DNA from: Aureivirga sp. CE67
Lineage (GTDB): Bacteria; Bacteroidota; Bacteroidia; Flavobacteriales; Flavobacteriaceae
NCBI RefSeq assembly: GCF_015767245.1
Contig: NZ_JADOTV010000012.1
Span: forward strand, 1-64,000
Direction of reading: 5' to 3'
DNA: 64,000 nucleotides
Every line of letters starts with the position of its first letter. Position 1 is the stretch's first letter. The notes below the pieces were generated by a model, which worked only from the letters and a program-made list of their open reading frames with translations, did no database searches and was not told the DNA's origin. A program made the translations under genes and the position numbers. This document shows positions 7,585 to 16,328 of this stretch, piece after piece.

Positions 7585-8388
7585 ATGCAAAATTATATTT
7601 CGAGTACGCAAAATTCGAGAGTTAAAGAAATTATTCAGTTAAAAGAAAAATCGAGAATTCGTAAGAAAAAAGGAGAGTTTGTAGTAGAAGGACAAAGGGA
7701 AATTTCTCTTGCGATGAGTGGAGGATATGAAATTAAATCTATTTATTTCTACAAAAATATTATTTCTTTAGAAGAAGTAAATTCATTAATCAATGAGGAG
7801 AATTCAGTTCAGATTTTTGAAATATCTAAAGAAGTTTATGAAAAAGTTGCTTATCGTGAAACTACTGAAGGAGTTTTAGCAATTTTAAAAACAAAAGAAA
7901 ATACACTTCAAAATATTCAATTCAAATCTAAAAATCCACTAATTTTAATTGGAGAAGGAATTGAAAAACCAGGAAATATCGGAGCTTTACTCCGTACTGC
8001 AGATGCTTCAAATTTGGACGCAGTGATTATTGCAAATCCAAAAGCGGATTTTTACAATCCTAATGTTATTCGATCTAGTGTTGGTTGTGTTTTTACAAAT
8101 CAATTGGCTAGTGGGACTACAGAAGAAGTAATTTCTTGGTTAAAAGAAAATAATATTCAAATTAATTGTGCTGCGCTTACAGCTTCAAAACCTTATCATG
8201 AAATTGATTTTACAGGAGGAACTGCAATTGTTGTAGGAACAGAAGCAACAGGACTTACAGACGAATGGTTGGAAAATTCTACACAAAATATCATAATTCC
8301 AATGCAAGGAAAAATTGATTCGATGAATGTTTCTGTAGCAGCAGCAATTGTAATATTTGAAGCAAAAAGACAACGAAATTTTAAATAA
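7585..8388 (+). CDS. TrmH/SpoU family RNA 2'-O-ribose methyltransferase
   Basis: A 267-residue SPOUT methyltransferase. The N-terminal ~100 residues form an L30e-like RNA-binding domain, and the C-terminal half carries the three knot motifs: Asn131...Arg137 in PGNIGALLRTADA, Glu220 in VVGTEATGL, and Asn248/Ser250 in IDSMNVSVAAA. It transfers methyl groups from SAM to a ribose 2'-OH of rRNA or tRNA; the exact target (RlmB-like 23S rRNA or other) cannot be told from sequence. An ATG four bases earlier (7581) is out of frame. The protease gene starts 4 bases after its stop. Confidence 0.9.
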   Translation: MQNYISSTQNSRVKEIIQLKEKSRIRKKKGEFVVEGQREISLAMSGGYEIKSIYFYKNIISLEEVNSLINEENSVQIFEISKEVYEKVAYRETTEGVLAILKTKENTLQNIQFKSKNPLILIGEGIEKPGNIGALLRTADASNLDAVIIANPKADFYNPNVIRSSVGCVFTNQLASGTTEEVISWLKENNIQINCAALTASKPYHEIDFTGGTAIVVGTEATGLTDEWLENSTQNIIIPMQGKIDSMNVSVAAAIVIFEAKRQRNFK

Positions 8389-8392
8389 TCTT

Positions 8393-9628
8393 ATGGATCC
8401 AAAAATTGTTTTTTACATCATTATAGGAATTATTATCCTAAATTTTTTATTTGATAAAATCATTGGTTACTTGAATGGAACAAAATACGATGCTCCAATT
8501 CCAGAACTTTTGAAAGATGTGTATGATGAAGAAGAGTACAAAAAATCACAAGCTTATAAAAAAGAAAATTCAAAGTTTTCGAATATTTCAGGCTTAGTTT
8601 CTATTGCTGTTACTTTGGCTTTTTTCTTTCTTGGTGGTTTTCCTTGGGTGGATGGAATTGCTCGTTCTTTTTCGTCGAATGAAATTGTGATTACGCTAAT
8701 TTTTATGGGAGTTATTTCTCTGGGGTCAAGTATCGTTTCTCTTCCTTTTTCTTATTACCACACTTTTGTAATTGAAGAAAAGTTTGGTTTTAATAAAACA
8801 ACAAAGAAACTTTTTTGGTTAGATTTAATCAAAGGACTTTTTCTTGGTATGATTTTAGGAGGTGGAATTCTGACATTAATAACATGGTTCTACGAAGAAG
8901 TTGGGCAAAATTTCTGGATTTATGCTTGGATTTTAGTGAGTATCGTTTCTGTTTTTATGAATATGTTTTATTCAAAATTAATCGTACCACTTTTCAATAA
9001 GCAAACTCCTTTAGAAGATGGAGAGTTAAAAGACGAAATCACTGCTTTTGCTAAGAAAGTAGGGTTTACAATTGATAAAATCTTCGTAATTGATGGTTCA
9101 AAACGTTCCACAAAAGCAAATGCTTACTTTTCTGGGTTTGGAAGAGAGAAAAGAATTGTTTTATATGATACTTTAATTAACGATTTGGAAACAAAAGAGA
9201 TAGTAGCAGTTTTAGCTCATGAAGTTGGTCATTACAAAAGAAAGCATATAATTTTTAACCTAATTCTATCGATTTTACTAACAGGTTTTACGTTATTTAT
9301 CTTATCTTTATTGGTGAATAAACCAATATTTTCGGAGGCTTTAGGAGTTTCTATTCCTAGTTTTCATGTTGGTTTAGTTGCATTTGCTATTTTATATTCT
9401 CCGATTTCTGAAATCACTGGAATTATCATGAATGTGATTTCAAGAAAATTCGAATATCAAGCAGATGATTATGCAAAAGATCATTACGAAGGAAAATATT
9501 TGATTTCCTCACTAAAGAAATTATCGAAGAATAGTTTAAGTAATTTGACTCCTCATAAAGCAATGGTTTTTGTTCATTATTCTCATCCACCATTATTGGC
9601 TAGAGTTCAGAATTTACTTAAGAAATAA
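8393..9628 (+). CDS. M48 family metallopeptidase (Ste24/CAAX protease-like)
   Basis: This is a 411-residue integral membrane zinc protease. The zinc motif HEVGH is at residues 276-280 and the third ligand is probably Glu354 in KFEYQADDYA. Several hydrophobic segments lie at about 3-20, 65-85, 105-125, 150-175 and 180-200, with a pair after the HExxH helix, as in Ste24-type CAAX proteases. The start at 8393, four bases after the methyltransferase stop, is preferred over an overlapping upstream in-frame ATG at 8357. Prenylated proteins are unlikely substrates in bacteria; a role in membrane protein quality control is an inference. Confidence 0.9.
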   Translation: MDPKIVFYIIIGIIILNFLFDKIIGYLNGTKYDAPIPELLKDVYDEEEYKKSQAYKKENSKFSNISGLVSIAVTLAFFFLGGFPWVDGIARSFSSNEIVITLIFMGVISLGSSIVSLPFSYYHTFVIEEKFGFNKTTKKLFWLDLIKGLFLGMILGGGILTLITWFYEEVGQNFWIYAWILVSIVSVFMNMFYSKLIVPLFNKQTPLEDGELKDEITAFAKKVGFTIDKIFVIDGSKRSTKANAYFSGFGREKRIVLYDTLINDLETKEIVAVLAHEVGHYKRKHIIFNLILSILLTGFTLFILSLLVNKPIFSEALGVSIPSFHVGLVAFAILYSPISEITGIIMNVISRKFEYQADDYAKDHYEGKYLISSLKKLSKNSLSNLTPHKAMVFVHYSHPPLLARVQNLLKK

Positions 9629-9671
9629 TGCAACAACTTGTTTGTTTGAACTGATTAAAAAAAATGAATGT

Positions 9672-11888
9672 ATGGCGTACAATGTTTCCATAGAAGAAGA
9701 AAATAAAGAAATCGCAAAACGATATAAAGATTTGCTAAAAGGAACGTATCAAAAACTTTCGGAAGACGATAAAAAGTTAATCCGTAAAGCATTTGATTTG
9801 GCCTTAGAAGCACATAGCGAGCAAAGAAGAAAATCAGGTGAGCCGTATATTTACCATCCGATTGCTGTAGCAAAAATTGTTGCTTACGAAATCGGATTAG
9901 GAGCTACTTCAATTGCAGCTGCACTTTTACACGATGTTGTAGAAGATACAGATTATACAATTGAAGATATGGAGCAACTTTTCGGAGAAACGATTGCAAG
10001 AATTGTTCATGGATTGACTAAAATTTCAAATTTTGATCATTCACAGGATATTTCGATTCAAGCAGAGAATTTCCGTAAGATGCTTCTGACTTTAAATGAT
10101 GATGTTCGTGTGATTCTTATCAAAATCGCAGATAGATTACACAACATGCAAACAATGGATTCGATGCCTCCTCACAAACAGTTGAAGATTGCTTCGGAAA
10201 CATTATTCATTTATGCGCCACTAGCACATCGTCTTGGACTTTTTAATATCAAAACAGAATTAGAAGATTTAGGTTTAAAATATACAGAGCCGGAAGTTTA
10301 TAATGATATTGTTGAGAAATTAAAAAATGAAAGTGAAGATCGTCAAGCTTATATCGATTCTTTTTCAAATATTATTCGTGAATCTTTAGATAACGAAGGT
10401 TTTGAATACAACATTAAAGGTCGTACAAAATCTATTTTCTCTATTCGTAAAAAGATGCGAAAACAGGGAGTGACTTTCGATGAGGTTTATGATAAGTTTG
10501 CTATTCGTATTATTTATGACTCTTCGAATAAAAACGAAAAGTTCGATGCTTGGAAAATTTATTCGATTGTGACAGATAATTTTCAGCCTAACCCTAGCCG
10601 ATTACGTGATTGGATTACACAACCAAAATCTACTGGTTATGAATCTTTACACATCACCGTAATGGGGCCAAATGGAAAATGGGTTGAAGTGCAAATTCGT
10701 TCGGAAAGAATGGATGAAATTGCGGAAAAAGGTTATGCTGCACATTATAAATATAAACACGGAAACACAAAAGAAAGTGGATTAGAAGAGTGGTTAAATC
10801 GATTAAAAGATACACTTGAAAACCCAAATATGAGTGCGGTTGATTTTGTAGAAGATTTTAAGTTAAATCTTTATTCAAAAGAGATTTTCGTATTTACACC
10901 AAAAGGAGAATTGAAAGCTTTACCAAAAGATGCTTCTGCTTTAGATTTTGCATTTTCTATTCATACACAAGTTGGAATGCAATGTCGTGGGGCTAGAGTT
11001 AATGGGAAATTAATGCCAATTAGCCATGTACTTCACAGTGGAGATCAGGTTGAGATTCTTACTTCTTCAAGTCAAAAACCAAATGTTCGTTGGCTAGATT
11101 TTGTTGTTACAGCTAGAGCAAGAACTCGTATTAAAACAGCATTAAAAGAAGAAGAGAAATTAATAGCTAAAGACGGTAAGGAGATTTTAGAAAGAAAACT
11201 GAAACATTTAAAGGTGACGCTTTCTGAAAAAGTAGTGAATGAAATGGTAAATCATTTTAAACTAAAAACTAGTTTAGATTTATTTTACCGTGTTGGAGTT
11301 GGTTCTATTGATAATAAGCAAATCAAGGAGTTTGTTAGTAAAAGAAGTAACGCATTTATTTCATTCTTTAAGAATAAGATTAAGAAATCTTCTGCAAACG
11401 AGAATATTGCTAAGGAAGAAATCAATCAGAATTTCGATTTATTAGTTTTTGGTAATGAAGAAGAAAGATTAGAATATACTTTTGGTAAATGTTGTAATCC
11501 AATTCCAGGAGATAAAGTTTTCGGATTTATTACTGTAAATGAAGGAATCAAAGTTCATAAGGTGGATTGTCCGAATGCGATTAGCATGCAAGCAAATCAT
11601 GCTTACCGTATTTTAAAAGCAAAATGGATTGACTCGTCAAGACAAGAATTCTCTGTAATACTTCATATTACCGGAACGGACAAAGTTGGTTTAATTGGGC
11701 AGCTTACAAGAGTTATTTCTAACAATATGAATGTAAACATTCAAAGTATTAATATTGCAGGAAATGACGGAATTTTTGAAGGGAAAATCACAGTTGTGGT
11801 GAAGAATAATACGCAGTTAAGTAGATTGACACAAAGTATCCAGAAAATTGATGGAGTTGAGAAAATCAAACGTATTTATCAGCATTAA
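9672..11888 (+). CDS. rel: bifunctional (p)ppGpp synthetase/hydrolase
   Basis: The protein has 738 residues with the full RelA/SpoT layout. The HD hydrolase domain has His87-Asp88 in LLHDVVEDT. The synthetase domain follows with GRTKSIFSIRKKM and GYESLH (322-327), then a TGS domain from about 403 to 462, a zinc-finger-like GKCCNPIPGD (Cys607-Cys608) and an ACT domain over the last ~75 residues. It makes and degrades the alarmone (p)ppGpp in response to starvation. Both active sites look intact, so a bifunctional enzyme is expected. The start at 9672 is chosen because the earlier in-frame ATG at 9570 lies inside the protease gene. Confidence 0.95.
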   Translation: MAYNVSIEEENKEIAKRYKDLLKGTYQKLSEDDKKLIRKAFDLALEAHSEQRRKSGEPYIYHPIAVAKIVAYEIGLGATSIAAALLHDVVEDTDYTIEDMEQLFGETIARIVHGLTKISNFDHSQDISIQAENFRKMLLTLNDDVRVILIKIADRLHNMQTMDSMPPHKQLKIASETLFIYAPLAHRLGLFNIKTELEDLGLKYTEPEVYNDIVEKLKNESEDRQAYIDSFSNIIRESLDNEGFEYNIKGRTKSIFSIRKKMRKQGVTFDEVYDKFAIRIIYDSSNKNEKFDAWKIYSIVTDNFQPNPSRLRDWITQPKSTGYESLHITVMGPNGKWVEVQIRSERMDEIAEKGYAAHYKYKHGNTKESGLEEWLNRLKDTLENPNMSAVDFVEDFKLNLYSKEIFVFTPKGELKALPKDASALDFAFSIHTQVGMQCRGARVNGKLMPISHVLHSGDQVEILTSSSQKPNVRWLDFVVTARARTRIKTALKEEEKLIAKDGKEILERKLKHLKVTLSEKVVNEMVNHFKLKTSLDLFYRVGVGSIDNKQIKEFVSKRSNAFISFFKNKIKKSSANENIAKEEINQNFDLLVFGNEEERLEYTFGKCCNPIPGDKVFGFITVNEGIKVHKVDCPNAISMQANHAYRILKAKWIDSSRQEFSVILHITGTDKVGLIGQLTRVISNNMNVNIQSINIAGNDGIFEGKITVVVKNNTQLSRLTQSIQKIDGVEKIKRIYQH

Positions 11889-11915
11889 GAAATTACATTT
11901 TATAATAAAATAAAC

Positions 11916-11950
11916 AAAGCCTGTAGACAATCTCTACAGGCTTTATTTTT
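11916..11950. terminator. bidirectional terminator hairpin
   Basis: AAAGCCTGTAGA (11916-11927) pairs with TCTACAGGCTTT (11933-11944), followed by T-rich DNA; the A-run on the other side makes it usable from both strands. It ends rel. Confidence 0.88.
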
Positions 11951-11977
11951 AGAAAAACTATAATTATGGAATAAAAA

Positions 11978-12001
11978 AAGGATTCCAAAAAAGGAATCCT
12001 T
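11978..12001 (-). terminator. terminator of tRNA-His
   Basis: Read on the minus strand, AAGGATTCC, a six-base loop and GGAATCCTT are followed by a run of T. It lies 13 bases beyond the tRNA 3' end. Confidence 0.85.
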
Positions 12002-12013
12002 CTAAAAACTAGG

Positions 12014-12088
12014 GGTGGAAGACCGGATTCGAACCGGCGACCTCCGGAACCACAATCCGGCGCTCTAACCAACTGAGCTACAACCACC
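12014..12088 (-). tRNA. tRNA-His (GTG)
   Basis: On the minus strand the sequence has a D arm (GCTC...GAGC), an anticodon stem CCGGA/TCCGG around loop TTGTGGT (anticodon GTG), and a T loop TTCGAAT. An extra 5' G (G-1 at 12088) faces C73, the identity feature of tRNA-His. The acceptor stem seems to have two adjacent U-U mismatches (positions 5-68 and 6-67). The genomic sequence after C73 is CCT, so the CCA end must be completed enzymatically. Confidence 0.97.
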
Positions 12089-12128
12089 ATTTATAAAACA
12101 AAAGCTGTATGTTTTTGTAATACGGGTG

Positions 12129-12136
12129 CAAATATA
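12129..12136 (-). promoter_or_regulatory. Bacteroidota -7 promoter element of tRNA-His
   Basis: The minus strand reads TATATTTG, an exact TAnnTTTG, 41 bases upstream of the mature tRNA 5' end. Confidence 0.6.
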
Positions 12137-12167
12137 CAGCTTTTGATGATACTTGCAAGCTTTTTTA

Positions 12168-12887
12168 TTAAAAAATATCACTTAAATTTTTCACTGCAAT
12201 GTAACGTTCTGTAATGAAGCCTTCTGCATAATCAACATTTACAAGCCTTCCTAAATCTTGTGCGCGATATTTGATACTTTCTAAGAAATTCTGACTTGAA
12301 ATTGGAGAAGAAGGTTCTTTACTGTCTGGATCAAAGAACTGACTTTTGTAAGCTAAAACAGCTTCTAGCTTTTTATCAATGAAACCTGTTACATCTACCA
12401 CAAAGTCTGGCTCCAAAGGTTGCCATTGAATGTAATGATATACTTGTTTTGGTCTCCAAGCCTCTTGTTGTACGCCTTCATGCTCTGTTTCTATTCTTCT
12501 TAAACCAGAAAGAAAACAAGCAGCAGAAGCTAATTTATTTCCTTTTCCATGATCAATATGTCTATCTTGAGAAGGGTTTAAAAGAACGATATCTGGTTGG
12601 TATTTTCGAATTCTTTTAATGATTTCAATTTTATGGTCTTTATTGTCATGTTCAAAAAAACCATCCGCAAAACCTAAGTTTTCTCTTACACTTAAACCAA
12701 GAACTTTAGCAGCAGCTTTCGCTTCTTCATCTCTAATTTCCGCACTTCCTCTTGTTCCAAGTTCCCCTCTTGTAAGATCTAAGATTCCTACTTTTTTTCC
12801 TGAAGCAATTTCCTTCGCAATTGTAGCAGAACAACCTAATTCTACATCATCAGGGTGCGCTCCAATTGCTAATATATCTAGTTTCAT
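12168..12887 (-). CDS. bshB1: bacillithiol biosynthesis deacetylase BshB1
   Basis: This zinc-dependent deacetylase of the LmbE/PIG-L family removes the acetyl group from GlcNAc-malate to give GlcN-malate, the second step of bacillithiol synthesis. The metal motif AHPDDVE starts at residue 10 (His11, Asp13, Asp14), and a further conserved stretch is NPSQDRHIDHGKGNKLA with metal-ligand histidines. The length of 239 residues is typical. No other bsh gene is in this window. A minus-strand promoter motif lies 20 bases upstream. Confidence 0.93.
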   Translation of the reverse strand: MKLDILAIGAHPDDVELGCSATIAKEIASGKKVGILDLTRGELGTRGSAEIRDEEAKAAAKVLGLSVRENLGFADGFFEHDNKDHKIEIIKRIRKYQPDIVLLNPSQDRHIDHGKGNKLASAACFLSGLRRIETEHEGVQQEAWRPKQVYHYIQWQPLEPDFVVDVTGFIDKKLEAVLAYKSQFFDPDSKEPSSPISSQNFLESIKYRAQDLGRLVNVDYAEGFITERYIAVKNLSDIF

Positions 12888-12906
12888 AATTGTTTAATTT
12901 AAAAAA

Positions 12907-12914
12907 CAAAAGTA
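12907..12914 (-). promoter_or_regulatory. Bacteroidota -7 promoter element of bshB1
   Basis: The minus strand reads TACTTTTG, an exact TAnnTTTG, 20 bases before the bshB1 start. Confidence 0.55.
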
Positions 12915-12970
12915 ACGAGAATTATAGCGATTTACAATAAATAGCATTTTAGAGAAGATTTAAAACAAAA

Positions 12971-12997
12971 AAATCCTGCTTCACAAGTGCAAGATTT
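12971..12997 (-). terminator. terminator of the 13028-13381 gene
   Basis: Minus strand: AAATCTTGC pairs (one wobble) with GCAGGATTT, followed by TTTTTGTTTT. It lies 31 bases after the stop of the small secreted protein gene. Confidence 0.7.
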
Positions 12998-13027
12998 ATA
13001 TATTAATTTTTGAAAAGTTTTTAGAAC

Positions 13028-13381
13028 CTACATTCGAGTATAGACGTTTGGTTTTGGATTTTTTGCAAATAATGGGGTTAATATTAATTTATCTTTCTTT
13101 AAATCAATATTGTATTTGTATTGTCCAATTAATAATTTAATTCTCAAAATGAATTCTTTACCGTTTACATGATCAATATAATAATCATCATTATCTTCAA
13201 TGTCAGCATTGTAAATTGTACGAAGTAGTTTTTCATTTACAAACTCTATAGTAACATCTTTGTCTTGGTGCTTCCATTTTCCTAAGATGTCCTCTTTTAT
13301 TTTTTCTAATTCAGTTTGACCAAAAGCTATTGTAGAAGTTCCTATAAAAAGAAACATAAGTAAATATTTAATTCTCCCCAT
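13028..13381 (-). CDS. small secreted protein, lipocalin-like size
   Basis: 117 residues. Residues 1-22 form a signal peptide (hydrophobic core LLMFLFIGTSTIAF, cleavage near GQ). The mature part, ILGKWKHQDKDVTIEFV and later alternating strands, resembles small lipocalin-like or DUF4488-type periplasmic proteins in which GKW begins the barrel. I do not recognise a precise family. It is followed by its own terminator and is not in an operon with bshB1. Confidence 0.7.
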   Translation of the reverse strand: MGRIKYLLMFLFIGTSTIAFGQTELEKIKEDILGKWKHQDKDVTIEFVNEKLLRTIYNADIEDNDDYYIDHVNGKEFILRIKLLIGQYKYNIDLKKDKLILTPLFAKNPKPNVYTRM

Positions 13382-13606
13382 GATATTTATTTTTTATGTC
13401 TTGTTAATAGTTTTTTAAGAATTTGATTTCGTGTTTTAGGATGAAATTCTAATTCTTTTTCATATTTTTAATGAAGTTATCAGCAATATAATTATTTTTT
13501 TTGAAAATAATACTATTAAAATATGATTTAATGTTAAATATTTTTCATTTATTATTTTATTGTAAGAGTAAAATAGCTAAAATGATATAAAATTGTTAAT
13601 AAAGAT

Positions 13607-14266
13607 ATGAATGAGAAAATCCCAATTTATTTTGTTCCAGGTTTGGCAGCAAGTCCAAAAATTTATGAGTATTTACATTTACCAGAAGATAAATACGAAT
13701 GTATCTTTTTAGAATGGATTATACCTACAAATAGAAAGGAATCAATTTCTGATTATGCAAAAAGATTATGTAAGCAAATAACATACGAAAATCCAGTTCT
13801 GGTAGGTGTTTCTTTTGGTGGAATCATGGTGCAAGAAATGAGTAAAATTGTTTCGGCAAGACGTGTAATTATCATTTCTAGTATCAAATCCAATAAAGAA
13901 TTTCCTTTAAAACTAAAAATCATACGAAAACTAAAATTATACCGTTTAGTTGCGCCAAGAGCTTTCCAAGATTTAGAGAAAATAGGTTCTAAATATTTCA
14001 ATAAAAAAGCACAAAAACGAATGGAACATTACAAGAAGTTCCTTTCTGTTAGAGATCCGAGATATATCGATTGGGCGATTCATACCGTACTTCATTGGAA
14101 TCAAAAAGAAGTTTTAAGCATCGTAAAACATATTCATGGTGATCAAGATTTTATTTTCCCAATAAAATATATCAACGATTGTTTTGTCGTAAAAGACGGA
14201 ACGCACGCCATGATTATCGAAAAACACAAAAAAGTGAAAAATATAATGCTAGAAATAATGGAATAG
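13607..14266 (+). CDS. alpha/beta hydrolase
   Basis: A 219-residue cytoplasmic serine hydrolase. The nucleophile elbow GVSFGG contains Ser69; the likely acid is Asp179 in HGDQDF and the base His200 in DGTHAMI. The oxyanion region is FVPGLAASP near residues 9-17. There is no signal peptide. It stands alone, converging on the metallophosphoesterase gene with a dispersed hairpin repeat between them. The substrate is unknown. Confidence 0.85.
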   Translation: MNEKIPIYFVPGLAASPKIYEYLHLPEDKYECIFLEWIIPTNRKESISDYAKRLCKQITYENPVLVGVSFGGIMVQEMSKIVSARRVIIISSIKSNKEFPLKLKIIRKLKLYRLVAPRAFQDLEKIGSKYFNKKAQKRMEHYKKFLSVRDPRYIDWAIHTVLHWNQKEVLSIVKHIHGDQDFIFPIKYINDCFVVKDGTHAMIIEKHKKVKNIMLEIME

Positions 14267-14350
14267 AAGTATGATAAGTTTCTGATACAAATAAATATTT
14301 AGGAGCTTCCCCTCAATTTTTCGACTTCGTTACACTTCGCTCAGTATTCG

Positions 14351-14429
14351 GGTCGGGCTTTCCGCTATATCTTTTTTGCTAATTCAGCTTGATGAAGAAA
14401 GCAAAAAAGGATGCCGCTGCAATCCCTAA
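14351..14429. repeat. dispersed hairpin repeat, copy 1
   Basis: This 79-bp element begins GGTCGGGCTTTCCGCTATAT, contains ATCTTTTTTGC facing GCAAAAAAGGAT as a stem, and ends GCTGCAATCCCTAA. A second copy lies at 32707-32784. It sits between convergent genes and may act as a bidirectional terminator. Confidence 0.85.
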
Positions 14430-14441
14430 GCCGAGTAACTG

Positions 14442-15287
14442 CTAAGCTTCACGTTCTAGCGTAAAAATCGTAATTTCCGGACGAACATTAAAACGAATAT
14501 GTTTGATACAGCCCAAAGCTCTATTGATGTATAATTTTCTGTTTTGATCTAAAGTAAAAGCTCCAGAAGTGTAATTTTTATTTTGCACAGGAAGCATTGG
14601 AGGAGGGAGGAAAGGTGGTTTTACTTGGCCTCCATGCGTATGTCCTGAGAGAATCCAACCATGGAAATCGTTCCAAATATCCAAATCACAAACATCTGGA
14701 TTATGACAAAGTGTAATGTTCGCTTTTGAAGAATCAAAATGTTGCATTGCAACTTCTGGCTTGAAATTAGTTCCCCAAAAATCATCAATTCCAATAAAAT
14801 TTAGACCAGAAACTTCTTCCGAATTATTTCGTAGCATTGTAATTCCAGCTTTTTCTAGAACATTTACAGTAGCATCTGCGACATTTTTTTGCGACCAATT
14901 TGCTCCATAATCATGGTTTCCTAAAACTCCAAAAGTTCCAAGTTTTCCTTTTGTAGCATGTTTCATTACTAGATTTAATTGTCGCAATTGTCTTGGAGAA
15001 TGATAAGAAGTAAAATCACCAGTATAAACAACAAAATCAGGATTAAATTCTTTGGTTTTCTCTAAAGAATCGATGATATATTGGTAATCGAATTCATCTC
15101 CAATATGTAGATCACTTATTTGAATTAAAGTTTTTCCATCTAGTTCTTCAGGAAGATTTTTCAATGGCATTTTTTGCTGAGTAAATTCTAACCAAAAAGG
15201 TTCGATATTCCAAGTATATAATCCAACACCAATTCCTAAACCAAGGGTTCCAAGTATCGATTTTTTTAGAAATTTTCTTCGTTTCAT
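14442..15287 (-). CDS. metallophosphoesterase (YkuE-like)
   Basis: 281 residues. The N-terminus MKRRKFLKKSILGTLGLGIG looks like a twin-arginine or uncleaved membrane anchor, so the enzyme is probably exported and tethered. The calcineurin-like motifs are Asp59/His61 (SDLHIGDE), Asp91 (YTGDFTS), Asn124/His125 (LGNHDYG) and GHTHGG near 215. Relatives such as B. subtilis YkuE are exported Tat substrates of unknown physiological role. Its 3' end meets the dispersed repeat at 14351-14429. Confidence 0.88.
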   Translation of the reverse strand: MKRRKFLKKSILGTLGLGIGVGLYTWNIEPFWLEFTQQKMPLKNLPEELDGKTLIQISDLHIGDEFDYQYIIDSLEKTKEFNPDFVVYTGDFTSYHSPRQLRQLNLVMKHATKGKLGTFGVLGNHDYGANWSQKNVADATVNVLEKAGITMLRNNSEEVSGLNFIGIDDFWGTNFKPEVAMQHFDSSKANITLCHNPDVCDLDIWNDFHGWILSGHTHGGQVKPPFLPPPMLPVQNKNYTSGAFTLDQNRKLYINRALGCIKHIRFNVRPEITIFTLEREA

Positions 15288-15389
15288 TTTGATAAAGTCT
15301 ATTTCTTATTTTAAAAACTGAAATATTATTTTTTTAATTTTAGGTTTGAACAATTTTTAGAATCTATTTTCAATTTAAAACAAAGAAAA

Positions 15390-16328
15390 TTAATCTTCAG
15401 AATCTATTTTTTCTTCTTTTAATAAATCCGTTTCAATTTTAAGACCTTGAATTTTCTGATAAATAGAATTATAAGGAGGGAAGTTTATTATGAATTCTTC
15501 AAATTCATAAATGTCATTAACATTATGTTTAATTCTAAAATTAGTAATCTTTTTAAAATCAGCTTCTAAGAAATTACTTTTTTCAATATCAATTTCATGA
15601 ATTCCTTTTCGAAATGAGTAGGAAATGAATTTGAACTCGTCATCTGTAATTTCGATATCATAAATATAAACATCCTTATAATCAGACCAAAATCGAATTA
15701 AAAGTAAGCTTATATAAATGAATAAAATTACAATTTTAGGTGCAAATTCATTAAAAAAATAAAAATAGACAAATCCAATACTTATCACAATGAAAGATAT
15801 AATATTAGGTCTAATTTTCTCTTTTTTAATTTTTTTCTTAAAAGATTTTCTGTCTTTAACAATCTCAGTATTTTCACCAAGAATTTGAGCTACATTTTTT
15901 TCAAAGTCTCTTATATTACTATAAATTAGATCTGTTGTTGAGGGAGCATCTATCAAAAAAATAGTCTTCCATGAGACAATATTTACTTGATGTTTGATTG
16001 TAAATTCATTATTTCTATAAAACACCTCGTGTAAATCTTCTTTTAGAACTATTAATTCTTGAATTCCTTTAAAAAAGGAGTAATAAATGAACGTAAATTT
16101 ATCTTCCTCATTTATTATTTTTAAGATATAGAGGTTTTTATATGTGGCTTCCCTGATAAGCCAAAAAAAATAAAAACTAAAGGTTAATATTAGACCGATT
16201 TTTCCAAAACCTTCTTCATAATTTATTAAAAAATAAGGAGCAATTAAAAAAAATAATAAAGACTTAGAGATATCTAAAATTATCTTTTTCTTCCATTTTT
16301 TAGTTTTCTTTTCAAATTCTTTTTTCAT
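15390..16328 (-). CDS. membrane protein with internally duplicated domain
   Basis: 312 residues in two similar halves. Each half has a pair of hydrophobic helices (about 15-55 and 175-210), then a beta-rich soluble part with matching motifs: YYSFFKGIQELIVLKEDL against SYSFRKGIHEIDIEKSNF, and FTIKHQVN against FRIKHNVN. The pattern resembles YcxB/PH-like membrane-associated domains, but I do not recognise the family. It is the last gene of a four-gene operon and starts inside the preceding nucleotidyltransferase gene (17-bp overlap). Confidence 0.75.
   Translation of the reverse strand: MKKEFEKKTKKWKKKIILDISKSLLFFLIAPYFLINYEEGFGKIGLILTFSFYFFWLIREATYKNLYILKIINEEDKFTFIYYSFFKGIQELIVLKEDLHEVFYRNNEFTIKHQVNIVSWKTIFLIDAPSTTDLIYSNIRDFEKNVAQILGENTEIVKDRKSFKKKIKKEKIRPNIISFIVISIGFVYFYFFNEFAPKIVILFIYISLLLIRFWSDYKDVYIYDIEITDDEFKFISYSFRKGIHEIDIEKSNFLEADFKKITNFRIKHNVNDIYEFEEFIINFPPYNSIYQKIQGLKIETDLLKEEKIDSED

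Noticed and set aside
9570-9671. Earlier start for rel
   Set aside because: It lies inside the protease gene and adds residues not found in Rel proteins.
11893-12090. Minus-strand frame for a 65-residue protein
   Set aside because: It runs through tRNA-His and its terminator, so it is a chance frame.
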